Made by a program: the position numbers and the translations under genes
The notes under the pieces: generated by a model
Seen by the model: the letters and a program-made list of their open reading frames with translations, nothing else
What the model was told of the DNA's origin: nothing
Databases searched by the model: none
In this document: positions 17,996 to 26,133 of the stretch, one piece after another
How positions within the stretch are numbered: position 1 is the first letter of the stretch
How the letters are laid out: each line of letters opens with the position of its first letter
DNA from: a virus
Reading direction: 5' to 3' (one strand)
Virus record (IMG/VR): IMGVR_UViG_3300024294_000541
Coordinates: 1 to 34,521 of that record
DNA length: 34,521 nt

Positions 17996-18966
17996 AATAT
18001 CTAAACATATGGAATGACATACATCCTGTTACACGATGGAAAGGTGATGAGGGACTTATGAATTATCTTGTAGAAGCAGGCCAATCCGGACCAATAGGTC
18101 TAATGTGCGCTGAAGAAGCAAGTATATACAGTGTTATGCCTTTTTTAACCAAAGAACGTTTTGAAAAATTTCACGAAGTTTATACGGTCCAAGGTGGATA
18201 TGATATTTCGTATTACGATGCGGTGATGAAAGACTTACCAAATCTTACTTACGAAATTTGGCCTTTTTATTTTTTATATGAAAGTTTTTATCATAATAAT
18301 CCAATGAGCGGTGCTTGTAATCCAGAAAAGTTATTTCTATGTATGAACTATAAGCCTAGGATACATAGGAAAAAAATATTAGATCAGTTAGCAAGATTAA
18401 ATTTGTTAGAATCTAATTATTTTACTTGGCACAATCCAAAAGAAAGCTATTATTTCAAACCTGATAGGTTTGATGAAGATTATTATGAATGGAAACATTG
18501 GCAACCTAAACAGACTTATTTAGAAGGAACAACATGGGATCAATATGCACCTCCGCCTGAAATACATAAGAGTGCAGTTAGTTTAATTACTGAATCTTTT
18601 GTAAATTGTCCATTTTTAACAGAAAAAACTTGGAACGCTATTGTCTCAAAACGACCATTTATTATATTAGGTTTTCCTGGTATACATAATTACTTAACAA
18701 GCATAGGTTTTGTTTTGTCTGATGAAATAGATTATTCATTTGACAAAATAGTCGACGATGATGATAGAATAGAAGCAATTGTAAAAGAAATGCAAAGATT
18801 AAGTTGTTTAGATATTCAAGAATTTCATGAAAAAACAGTGCAAGTAAGCGAACATAATTATTGTAATGCTATAAACATTATTAAAACAGAAAAACATTCG
18901 CATTATGTTGCAGAACATTACAAAGACGTTATAGAAAGAACAAGGTACAAAGCAAATGGGCTTTAA
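17992..18966 (+). CDS. Putative glycosyltransferase, TEK-motif family, 324 aa
   Basis: Third and shortest member of the family. LFLCMNYKPRIHRKKIL (114-130) matches the NRRPHKHR block of the protein at 12795. SLITESFVNCPFLTEKTW, with TEK at 210-212, RPFIILGFPG and LTSIGFVLSD follow in the same order and spacing as in its relatives. Of the three, the TEK segment here is the closest to the GT10 pattern. ATGA overlap with the acyltransferase gene and an 11-base overlap with the aminotransferase gene show tight coupling. Substrate unknown. Confidence 0.55.
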   Translation: MKYLNIWNDIHPVTRWKGDEGLMNYLVEAGQSGPIGLMCAEEASIYSVMPFLTKERFEKFHEVYTVQGGYDISYYDAVMKDLPNLTYEIWPFYFLYESFYHNNPMSGACNPEKLFLCMNYKPRIHRKKILDQLARLNLLESNYFTWHNPKESYYFKPDRFDEDYYEWKHWQPKQTYLEGTTWDQYAPPPEIHKSAVSLITESFVNCPFLTEKTWNAIVSKRPFIILGFPGIHNYLTSIGFVLSDEIDYSFDKIVDDDDRIEAIVKEMQRLSCLDIQEFHEKTVQVSEHNYCNAINIIKTEKHSHYVAEHYKDVIERTRYKANGL

Positions 18967-19552
18967 TACAGTAGAAAAGTTTGAACATGAAATTGCACAA
19001 TTTTTTGGTTCTCCGTATGCTGTTGCTGTAGATAGTTGCACACATGCAATTGAATTATGTTTAAGGTATAAAAATGTAACACACACTGCGTGTCCTAAAC
19101 ACTCTTATCTTAGTATACCTATGACATTTGAAAAAGTAGGCATACAATATCGTTTGATTGATGCAAAATGGAAAGAGTATTATCACTTAGCACATACAAA
19201 CATAATTGATGCAGCAGTAACATGGCGCGAGAATAGTTATGTACCTAATACGTTTATGTGTATTAGTTTTCAGTTTAAAAAACATTTAAGCTTAGGCCGA
19301 GGCGGCATGATACTTTGCGATAACCAACATGACAAAAACGAATTAATAAAAATGAGTTATGATGGCAGAACGCGAGATACTAACTGGCAAGAACAAACTA
19401 TTAACACAATGGGATATCATTATTACATGACTCCAGAAACAGCAAGTTTAGGGTTATCTAAGTTAGATGATGCAAAAAATAAAATGCCAAAATCTTGGTC
19501 ATGGAAGGATTATCCAAACCTGTCAACTATGCCAATATTTCACGATAAATAA
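18956..19552 (+). CDS. Short DegT/DnrJ/EryC1-type sugar aminotransferase, 198 aa
   Basis: KFEHEIAQFFGSPYAVAVDSCTHAIELCL is the start of the PLP-binding domain of the DegT family. IIDAAVTW (D85) supplies the aspartate that contacts the PLP ring nitrogen. SFQFKKHLSLGRGGMI contains the Schiff-base lysine (K109 by alignment to the K-x-I-T-T-G-E-G-G pattern). The end YMTPETASLGLSKL fits the family's YRMTDIQAALGL. Normal members have about 370 residues; this one lacks much of the loop between strands and the whole C-terminal domain, but has no frameshift and a natural stop, so it looks like a genuine miniature. Whether it can transaminate alone is uncertain. It would add an amino group to a keto sugar nucleotide. 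Confidence 0.7.
   Translation: MGFNTVEKFEHEIAQFFGSPYAVAVDSCTHAIELCLRYKNVTHTACPKHSYLSIPMTFEKVGIQYRLIDAKWKEYYHLAHTNIIDAAVTWRENSYVPNTFMCISFQFKKHLSLGRGGMILCDNQHDKNELIKMSYDGRTRDTNWQEQTINTMGYHYYMTPETASLGLSKLDDAKNKMPKSWSWKDYPNLSTMPIFHDK
19544..19551 (+). promoter_or_regulatory. Candidate late promoter GATAAATA
   Basis: One mismatch from the T4 late octamer; it overlaps the stop codon of the aminotransferase gene. A start near 19557 would give a leader of about 21 bases with AGGAG at 19567-19571 before the ATG at 19579. The ten bases ACGATAAATA recur exactly at 2301-2310. Confidence 0.5.
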
Positions 19553-19578
19553 TATACGCATATAATAGGAGTAAATTA

Positions 19579-20802
19579 ATGAAGATTGGTTTTATAGGAA
19601 CTGGTAAACTTGGAATGCCGTGTGCAGAAGCAATCGCTAGTAAAGGCCATGATGTAACAGGATACGATATTGCAGAGTGTACTAGTCATCAAGTAGTAAT
19701 GTTTCCAACAATTCAAGGCGCAGTAGAAGGTAGAGACATTGTGTTTATTGCAGTTCCTACTCCGCACGACCCTGCATATGACGGAAGGGAACCAACTGCA
19801 CACCTAGATCCAAAAGACTTTAATTATGATATTGTAAAAGATGTTTTAGTAGAAGCAAATAAGCATATGACCAAAGATCAGTTACTTGTACTTATTAGTA
19901 CAGTATTGCCTGGCACAACACGCAGAGAGTTTATTGACCTTGTTCCTAACACTCGATTTGTTTACAATCCATATCTAATTGCAATGGGAAGCGTAGCATG
20001 GGATATGGTTAATCCAGAAATGGTAATGATTGGTACAGAAGATGGCACTGAAACTGGAGATGCAAAACAGCTTGTAGATTTTTATAAAACTGTAATGGAA
20101 AATAATCCAAGATACGAAATTGGCACATGGGACGAGTGCGAGTGCATCAAAGTATTCTACAATACGTTTATTAGTGCTAAAATAGGTCTTGTAAACATGA
20201 TACAGGATGTAGCGCAGCAACAGGGCAACATTAACGTAGACGTTGTTACAGACGCTCTAGCTAAGTCTACGATGCGTATTATGGGTCCACAGTATATGAA
20301 AGCTGGCATGGGCGATGGTGGAGGATGTCATCCACGTGATAATATTGCACTACGTTATATGGCAGATGAGCTAAACTTAGGTTACGATTTGTTTGACAGT
20401 ATTATGGAAGCAAGAGAAATACAAGCAAAGAATATTGCATTAGAACTAGTACAACATGCTAATGAACATAATATGCAGATTGTTATTCATGGTAAAGCAT
20501 ATAAGCCAAATGTAGAGTATTGTGACGGAAGTTATAGTTTACTAATTGGGCATTACTGCAAAGAGCAGGGCTTTGCACCTATATATGTAGATCCTTTAAC
20601 AAACGACGAGTTTGATCCAACAGAGCCTTGTGTATTCTTACTAGCGCACAGTGCAAGTACCACATACAAGTACACCGGTAAGAATAATGCAGACAAATTA
20701 TACTGCAACATTCCTAATAACAGCGTAGTAGTTGATCCATGGCGCAATTATGTAAATGCAAATTGTAAAGTAATACACTACGGTAACACGAGACATGGAT
20801 AA
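19579..20802 (+). CDS. Nucleotide-sugar 6-dehydrogenase (UDP-glucose/GDP-mannose dehydrogenase family), 407 aa
   Basis: GFIGTGKLGMP (G7, G9, G12) is the NAD-binding Rossmann loop. IAVPTP (57-62) and LISTVLPGTT (105-114) are family landmarks. Lys191 and Asn195 (KVFYNTF) and the catalytic cysteine C250 in GDGGGCHPRD correspond to the active site that oxidises the C6 alcohol of a UDP- or GDP-sugar to the acid through a thioester. GKAYKPNVEYCDGS (305-318) resembles the third-domain GLAFKPNTDD block but lacks the usual Arg. Length is normal. AGGAG lies seven bases before the ATG, and a late-promoter-like octamer lies upstream. With the acyltransferase and aminotransferase it suggests synthesis of an acidic acylamino sugar. 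Confidence 0.85.
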   Translation: MKIGFIGTGKLGMPCAEAIASKGHDVTGYDIAECTSHQVVMFPTIQGAVEGRDIVFIAVPTPHDPAYDGREPTAHLDPKDFNYDIVKDVLVEANKHMTKDQLLVLISTVLPGTTRREFIDLVPNTRFVYNPYLIAMGSVAWDMVNPEMVMIGTEDGTETGDAKQLVDFYKTVMENNPRYEIGTWDECECIKVFYNTFISAKIGLVNMIQDVAQQQGNINVDVVTDALAKSTMRIMGPQYMKAGMGDGGGCHPRDNIALRYMADELNLGYDLFDSIMEAREIQAKNIALELVQHANEHNMQIVIHGKAYKPNVEYCDGSYSLLIGHYCKEQGFAPIYVDPLTNDEFDPTEPCVFLLAHSASTTYKYTGKNNADKLYCNIPNNSVVVDPWRNYVNANCKVIHYGNTRHG

Positions 20803-20804
20803 TT

Positions 20805-21476
20805 ATGTACGACATTGTATTCATAAGTTATCAAGAACCTAGTGCAGATGAAAACTATACTGCACTAAAGGCACGATTTCCTATGGCTAAACGTGTACAC
20901 GGAGTTAAAGGAATACACCAAGCACACATAAAGGCAGCAAAGAAATGCTTCACTAAGATGTTCTGGATTGTAGATGCCGATGCACTTATATTAGACGACT
21001 TTAACTTTGACTACGAAGTACCTGAGCATCAATTAGATCATGTACATGTATGGAGAGCAAAGAATCCTATTAATGAATTAGAATATGGCTATGGCGGCGT
21101 AAAACTTTTCCCACGTAAGTTAACAATTGATATGGATATTAATAAGCCCGATATGACAACTAGTATTAGTAGTAAGTTCAAAGCAGTACCTAACGTTGCA
21201 AATATTACAGCATTTAACACTGATCCGTTTAATACTTGGAAAAGTGCATTTAGAGAATGTGCTAAACTTAGCAGTAAAATAATTGACAGGCAGAAAAATA
21301 ATGAAACAGAACAAAGACTTGAAACATGGTGTACAAAAGGATCTAAGGAACGCTATGGCAGCTACGCTCTTAATGGCGCTAATGCTGGCAGGAAGTTTGG
21401 GGTTTCTAATAGGAGCAATATTAGTCTTATAAATGATTTTGATTGGCTAAAGGAACAGTTTGATGTCAATACATAA
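20805..21476 (+). CDS. Putative glycosyltransferase-like protein of the phage YDIVFISY family, 223 aa
   Basis: Short paralogue of the protein at 11873: YDIVFISYQEPSADENY, AKRVHGVKG, then WIVDADALI with D57 and D59 as a DxD-like pair, and later NELEYGYGGVKLFP and YGSYALNGANAGRKFG at matching positions. It lacks the C-terminal tail of the longer copy. I recall close relatives in many marine T4-like phages, where the role is not established. It starts two bases after the dehydrogenase stop, with only a weak GGAT before the ATG, so it probably depends on coupling. Confidence 0.65.
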   Translation: MYDIVFISYQEPSADENYTALKARFPMAKRVHGVKGIHQAHIKAAKKCFTKMFWIVDADALILDDFNFDYEVPEHQLDHVHVWRAKNPINELEYGYGGVKLFPRKLTIDMDINKPDMTTSISSKFKAVPNVANITAFNTDPFNTWKSAFRECAKLSSKIIDRQKNNETEQRLETWCTKGSKERYGSYALNGANAGRKFGVSNRSNISLINDFDWLKEQFDVNT

Positions 21477-22110
21477 TAGTGAATTCTTTGATAATTTTGG
21501 ACAAGTTCTAAACAAGTACCCTAATATAGATATACAAGATTTGTTTTCAAAGGGACAAATAGAATCTAAGCGATGGCTTGTAAACGAATTAGAAAAAATT
21601 AACATGGAATTAGGCACTGTGTTTATATGTGCAGGATGGTACGGTAGTCTAGCAACATTTTTATTTGAAAGTAATGTAAAACTAGATAAAATTAGAAGTT
21701 TTGATATCGACAAATCGTGTGCTGGCATAGCTGAAACATTTAACAGACTAAAAACTATGGATAATTGGAAGTTCAAAGCTAGCACATTAGATATTTTAAA
21801 TATGAAATATCCTCTGCATTATGATACTGAAAAGTCAAACGGAACTGTTCAGAATCTTGTAGATATTCCTGATACTATCATAAACACAAGTTGTGAGCAT
21901 ATTTTTGATTTTAATTACTGGTACGAAAAAATACCTGCAGGCACAACAGTTGTATTACAAACTAATAACTATTTTGATTTGCCTGAACATGTAAACTGTA
22001 GTATTGATTTAGATGAGTTTGCTAGAGCAACACCAATGCAAAAAGTGTTGTATCAAGGTTCGATAGATTTGCCTAAGTATACTAGATATATGAGAATAGG
22101 AGAAAAATAG
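21463..22110 (+). CDS. SAM-dependent methyltransferase-like protein, 215 aa
   Basis: VFICAGWYGSLATFLFE (residues 53-69) fits the SAM-binding motif I of Rossmann methyltransferases, followed by IRSFDIDKSCAGIAE where D81 and D83 fit the acidic end of strand 2. DTIINTSCEHI (residues about 136-146) takes the place of motif IV. The start was set at ATG 21463 rather than TTG 21460, because AAGGA at 21450-21454 is eight bases upstream. It overlaps the previous gene by 14 bases and shares one base with the GTG of the next. Acceptor unknown; methylation of a sugar or small molecule is possible. Confidence 0.6.
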   Translation: MSIHNSEFFDNFGQVLNKYPNIDIQDLFSKGQIESKRWLVNELEKINMELGTVFICAGWYGSLATFLFESNVKLDKIRSFDIDKSCAGIAETFNRLKTMDNWKFKASTLDILNMKYPLHYDTEKSNGTVQNLVDIPDTIINTSCEHIFDFNYWYEKIPAGTTVVLQTNNYFDLPEHVNCSIDLDEFARATPMQKVLYQGSIDLPKYTRYMRIGEK

Positions 22111-23267
22111 TGAAAGACAACCATTGTGGTTATGTTGAAAAAGGAATTCGTATAAGACTTTACGATTATCCCACCGGCCTATATGCTAATCTTAAACCTT
22201 GTTGTCATTTAAATCACGAGATAATTCCTTCCGACATATCTAAGCCTGTAAAAATAGATTCGCCAAAAGATATAATGCAGCTCATGCCTTTACAGTATTT
22301 TAGAGATTATTTTGAATCTAACGACGATTTACATCCTGCATGTTTGGCATGTAAAAATTGCGAAAATAAAGGAGTAGATAGTCCTAGAATAAAATTAAAT
22401 CGAGTAACAGAATATGAAAACTATGATATAAACAAATTAGATGTTGTGTTAGGTAATAGTTGTAATTTAGCTTGTCCATTTTGTAGTAGTAATGCAAGTA
22501 GCCTAATTGATAAATTGTCTAGTAAATTGGATAAAGAAAATCGACCAGAATCGTGGATACCGTTAGTAAATAAAACAGCAGCAGGCTCTAAAAATACTTC
22601 AGATGTTGTTGCAGAAATACTAAAGCATTACAAAGTTCACACTCTTAAACTAATAGGTGGTGAACCTTTTTTAAAAGAGAATTGGGATAAAATTGGAGAA
22701 ATTATTGATCAAGATTATTGTAGAGATTTACATTTAGAAGTTACTACAAACGGAACTGTTCTTAATGATGAAATTTTTTCTCGTTTAGGTAAAACTAAAA
22801 GCGCACATTTAAGGCTTAGTATTGATAGTATTGGTAATAATTATGAATTTATAAGATGGCCGCACAGCTGGAAGAAAATGGAAGCTAATATTGAATATTT
22901 GAAATCTAATATAGAGAGATTTCCAAATGTAAGTATAAGTATTACTAATTTAGTTAATATATTCAATTTTGAATTTTTACCAGAAATAGAACAATACTTT
23001 TGGGAACATAGACATTTTGTAGGATATAGTTGCGAAATAAAACCTAGTACACATTTAATGAACTATCAGAATTTACCTGCACATATAATTAATGCTGTAA
23101 AAAATGAAATAAAAACAGACGAGTTACGTAATACAATAAGTCTTGGTACAAACAATTATTCTAATGAACGTCTTAAGCATGAATTTAATGTACTGCTTAC
23201 TCAACGCAAAATGAAGGCCAATGACGTAATAGGGCCAATGACTAGAGAATTTTTTAGATTGGATTGA
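22110..23267 (+). CDS. Radical SAM protein with N-terminal Cys cluster, 385 aa
   Basis: CNLACPFC (C118, C122, C125) is the CX3CX2C iron-sulfur motif and LIGGEPFL (181-188) is the SAM-binding loop; LRLSIDSIG and VTTNGT are further core landmarks. The N-terminal part has C31, C32 and CLACKNC (C78, C81, C84), which may bind a second cluster, as in twitch-domain radical SAM proteins. It is related to the protein at 14725 but has a shorter linker. The start is GTG 22110, supported by AGGAG at 22098-22102 and a one-base overlap with the upstream stop. Reaction unknown; not QueE-like in length. Confidence 0.75.
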   Translation: MKDNHCGYVEKGIRIRLYDYPTGLYANLKPCCHLNHEIIPSDISKPVKIDSPKDIMQLMPLQYFRDYFESNDDLHPACLACKNCENKGVDSPRIKLNRVTEYENYDINKLDVVLGNSCNLACPFCSSNASSLIDKLSSKLDKENRPESWIPLVNKTAAGSKNTSDVVAEILKHYKVHTLKLIGGEPFLKENWDKIGEIIDQDYCRDLHLEVTTNGTVLNDEIFSRLGKTKSAHLRLSIDSIGNNYEFIRWPHSWKKMEANIEYLKSNIERFPNVSISITNLVNIFNFEFLPEIEQYFWEHRHFVGYSCEIKPSTHLMNYQNLPAHIINAVKNEIKTDELRNTISLGTNNYSNERLKHEFNVLLTQRKMKANDVIGPMTREFFRLD

Positions 23268-23269
23268 TA

Positions 23270-24160
23270 ATGAAGTTTGGAGTCGTATTTACTAACAGGT
23301 TAAATGAAGAATATATATTAAAGTATAATGTATATAATAATTCTATTTCTACAAGATGGTACAATTTATTAAAACAACAAGTTTTAGAAATTGACAATAC
23401 AGTTAAAGAACCAGATAGATTATACAATTTTCCAAACGGTGAATGGGATGAAGAGAAGTTAGTTGATGAACTAAACATCTGTATAGAAACTATAAACAGC
23501 ACTAATACTGTTATACATCATACAGCATTTGTAGGAATGCCACAAGAACAATTAAATCATTTACATCATTATTTTGAAGATCTAAGAGGTGGAACACTTA
23601 CGCCAGGAGATTATTGGCAAAATGCAAACGAACAACAACGTAGTGCATTAGAGCGTTATAATGTTATTATACACAGAGCAGAAAATTTTTATAGACAAAC
23701 TACTACTAATTATTACCCAAGAATTGTTGTAAGATTTAGTGACAGACAACGAGTTCAATTATTAGACGAAGACTATGAACATTTTACTCTTAATAGAAAA
23801 TTCGGCGAAGTATATATAAACTACTGTGAAGTTGGAAAACCACTATACGATGTTTTTAAAGACGACGACGATATAGTTGGAGAAGATAATATACGCCCTC
23901 TCAGATGGTATAGCCCAGATTTTACAGCATATTTTCACGATCGTGGTCAAAACAATGTAGACAAATTCTTAAATGCAATGGATATATGGTGGGATCAAAA
24001 CAATAATTATTTAACTGCACTAGGATTTATAAAAGGGGATCCTAAAAACGCTATAGGGAATATTCCTATAGCAATGTTAGAAACTAATAGATCTAGAGAA
24101 GAAGTTATAAATGATTTATGCACTTATAACTCAATGAAAAGGGTAGAAGTTTATGAATGA
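23270..24160 (+). CDS. Unknown protein, 296 aa
   Basis: No family recognised. The sequence is soluble, acidic and rich in Asn, Tyr and Trp, with a beta-strand start (KFGVVFTNRL), a helical middle and a conserved-looking block HFTLNRKFGEVYINYCEVGKPLYDVFKDDD. The start was placed at ATG 23270 rather than the TTG at 23264, because a TTG there would overlap the upstream stop and the ATG gives a cleaner N-terminus; the Shine-Dalgarno is weak. An eight-base overlap links it to the PP-loop gene. I think similar proteins occur in marine T4-like phages but cannot name a function. A partner of the PP-loop enzymes is possible from position only. Confidence 0.6.
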   Translation: MKFGVVFTNRLNEEYILKYNVYNNSISTRWYNLLKQQVLEIDNTVKEPDRLYNFPNGEWDEEKLVDELNICIETINSTNTVIHHTAFVGMPQEQLNHLHHYFEDLRGGTLTPGDYWQNANEQQRSALERYNVIIHRAENFYRQTTTNYYPRIVVRFSDRQRVQLLDEDYEHFTLNRKFGEVYINYCEVGKPLYDVFKDDDDIVGEDNIRPLRWYSPDFTAYFHDRGQNNVDKFLNAMDIWWDQNNNYLTALGFIKGDPKNAIGNIPIAMLETNRSREEVINDLCTYNSMKRVEVYE

Positions 24161-24809
24161 GGAAGACATTGTTGAAACACATAATTTGTGTGGCGTAGAA
24201 TTTAACGTATACAACGGACCTAACGCTATAAGTGTTAGCGGCGGCGCAGATAGTGCTCTTCTCTTATATTTCCTTTTAAAATACTCAAAAGATCGTTTAC
24301 ATATTTTTACACTTGCAGATGGAACAAAACAAATAACAGGAGCAAAATCAGCAGTAAATGTAGTTTATAAATGTGCGCAACTAACTGGCAATTATAATTT
24401 TGAACATCATATAGATTATTCGCCTGATTTTATTGATACATATATTGAACGCTTACCGTTCGAGTACTTAGATAAAAAAGAGTTTAATGTACTATATGCT
24501 GGTATTACTAATTTGCCTCCTAAAACAGATAGAATATCTTTTTCTAAAGATTTTTATCATGAAATGCGCAATCCGGATGAAAATAGAGATGTGTTTAGAT
24601 ACGGATTTAGTTATATTCCTTGGACAAACATTGATAAGAAAAAAATTGCAGAAATTTATAAAGAGTATAATCTGCTAGATAGCTTATTTCCAATAACACG
24701 AAGTTGTGAGTGGAATGAAATTATCGGCGGACAATCTCCTGGTATGGAACACTGCGGAGATTGTTGGTGGTGTAACGAGCGCCAGTGGGCGTTTGGTAGA
24801 TTAAAATGA
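24153..24809 (+). CDS. QueC-like PP-loop ATPase (N-type ATP pyrophosphatase), 218 aa
   Basis: SGGADS (29-34) is the PP-loop that binds ATP and releases pyrophosphate while adenylating a substrate. Near the C-terminus, C185 and then HCGDCWWCNER (C201, C204, C207) form a four-cysteine zinc site of the type seen in QueC, which turns carboxy-deazaguanine into preQ0. Length is close to that of QueC. The zinc knuckle plus PP-loop makes a QueC-like fold likely, but the substrate may differ: no FolE, QueD, QueE or transglycosylase gene is visible in the window. A diverged duplicate follows immediately. Alternatives are a thiolation enzyme or an amide-forming enzyme. Confidence 0.7.
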   Translation: MNEEDIVETHNLCGVEFNVYNGPNAISVSGGADSALLLYFLLKYSKDRLHIFTLADGTKQITGAKSAVNVVYKCAQLTGNYNFEHHIDYSPDFIDTYIERLPFEYLDKKEFNVLYAGITNLPPKTDRISFSKDFYHEMRNPDENRDVFRYGFSYIPWTNIDKKKIAEIYKEYNLLDSLFPITRSCEWNEIIGGQSPGMEHCGDCWWCNERQWAFGRLK

Positions 24810-24819
24810 TTGGAACACG

Positions 24820-25554
24820 ATGAAACATTTATTTAATTTTAATGATGATTGGACATCAATAGGTGTTAAACTATCAGGTGGTGCCGATAGCGCCATTATG
24901 TATTATGCCATATGTGATTACTTTAAAGACAGAGATGATGTAAAAATTTATCCTATGACTTTAGATACTCAATTTAAAAATTGGTATAGTAAAGGTGCAA
25001 AACGTATTATAGCTAAAGTTACAGAACTAACAGGAAAAAGTCCACAAGAACATATTGTTAAGTATTCTAAAAAACACACTAATCGTCAAACAGCAGATTG
25101 GTATATAAAAGAGCAAAAAAATCTAATAATAGAAAGTCATACAAAGTTTAATTTTGATGCAGTGTACAATGGATTAACTAGTAATCCTGTTGAAGAAGAT
25201 TTTTTAGAATTTATAAGACAATATTATCCAGACGATAAATTATTTGAGTTGACTAAGAAGCATATAGTAACAAGAGATTTTGATAGAGACTTAGGAAAAA
25301 ACAAATATGGACAAAATGTAATTGATACAGGACATTTTATCAATATTAGACCTTTTGTTCATGGAGATAAAAAACTGATTTCTAAAGTTTATAAATATTA
25401 CAATAGACTAGACGACTTATATCCTTTGAGCTATAGTTGTGAAACTAGATGGCAAGAACATAAGTTAGAACAAAAACATTTTCATGAATGGAAACATTGT
25501 GGTTATTGTTTCTTTTGTGCAGAACGTATATACGCATTTGGAAAATTAGAATGA
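24820..25554 (+). CDS. QueC-like PP-loop ATPase, second copy, 244 aa
   Basis: SGGADS at 19-24 and C207 plus HCGYCFFCAER (C227, C230, C233) repeat the two hallmarks of the previous gene. The N-terminus is shorter by about ten residues and the middle is longer. The two are clearly paralogous (ends AFGRLK and AFGKLE) but well diverged, so they may form a heterodimer or act on two substrates. TGGAA lies before the ATG; the stop overlaps the next start (ATGA). All key residues are present, so both copies look active. Confidence 0.7.
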   Translation: MKHLFNFNDDWTSIGVKLSGGADSAIMYYAICDYFKDRDDVKIYPMTLDTQFKNWYSKGAKRIIAKVTELTGKSPQEHIVKYSKKHTNRQTADWYIKEQKNLIIESHTKFNFDAVYNGLTSNPVEEDFLEFIRQYYPDDKLFELTKKHIVTRDFDRDLGKNKYGQNVIDTGHFINIRPFVHGDKKLISKVYKYYNRLDDLYPLSYSCETRWQEHKLEQKHFHEWKHCGYCFFCAERIYAFGKLE

Positions 25555-26120
25555 ATTTTGAAAAATTAAATCTTCCGAACTATGATATAAAAAGCATATT
25601 AGATAATATGCTTGAAGATAAAGTTGTGCATTGGACAGATTTAAATCAAATTTGTATCAATACTGTAAAAGGCGAGGAAGATAATTTTTTATATGGAGCA
25701 GGAAGTTTGTTTTATGATTGGTCCAATGGTGAAGAAGTTTATGACGAAAAAGGTCATATGCGCCATATACCTGCTAAAAGAGAAACACCGTTAAAAGAAG
25801 CAGACTTTACAAATTTGTGTAACGTATTTAAAAATACTGTGTTTGAAGATCTTTACAATGTATTAAAAGAAAATTATAATGTAGGCAGAGTTAGACTAAT
25901 GAAAAGCCCACCTAAGACTTGTTTAAGTTGGCACGTGGATGATACTAAACGCATACACTATCCTATTAAAACACAAGAAGGTTGTTTTATGATCATTGAA
26001 GAAGAAATAAAACATCTTCCGCAGCATACTTGGTGGCTTACTAATACTTTAGTAAAGCATACTGCAATGAATGCTAGTCTCGAAGATCGCGTACACCTAG
26101 TAGCCACATTACTCAAATAA
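25551..26120 (+). CDS. 2-oxoglutarate/Fe(II) oxygenase-like protein (Asp/Asn hydroxylase type), 189 aa
   Basis: The metal-binding triad is visible as SWHVDD (H128, D130) and VKHTAMN (H170), with Arg180 in EDRVHL placed to bind 2-oxoglutarate. The spacing of about 40 residues between HxD and the distal His fits the double-stranded beta-helix fold of aspartyl/asparaginyl hydroxylases. The start was placed at ATG 25551, which overlaps the upstream stop as ATGA; a longer in-frame extension into the PP-loop gene has no support. Substrate unknown; hydroxylation of a small molecule or protein side chain is expected for the family. Confidence 0.65.
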   Translation: MNFEKLNLPNYDIKSILDNMLEDKVVHWTDLNQICINTVKGEEDNFLYGAGSLFYDWSNGEEVYDEKGHMRHIPAKRETPLKEADFTNLCNVFKNTVFEDLYNVLKENYNVGRVRLMKSPPKTCLSWHVDDTKRIHYPIKTQEGCFMIIEEEIKHLPQHTWWLTNTLVKHTAMNASLEDRVHLVATLLK

Positions 26121-26133
26121 CACACTTCTACAC

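Noticed and set aside
14725-23267. Reading either radical SAM gene as QueE to complete a preQ0 pathway with the PP-loop genes
   Set aside because: Both proteins are much longer than QueE and carry N-terminal extra cysteines; they look like twitch-type radical SAM proteins.
25488-25550. Upstream extension of the oxygenase at 25551 to an ATG at 25488
   Set aside because: The extra 21 residues overlap the conserved zinc-cysteine end of the PP-loop gene in another frame, and ATG 25551 forms a standard ATGA overlap.
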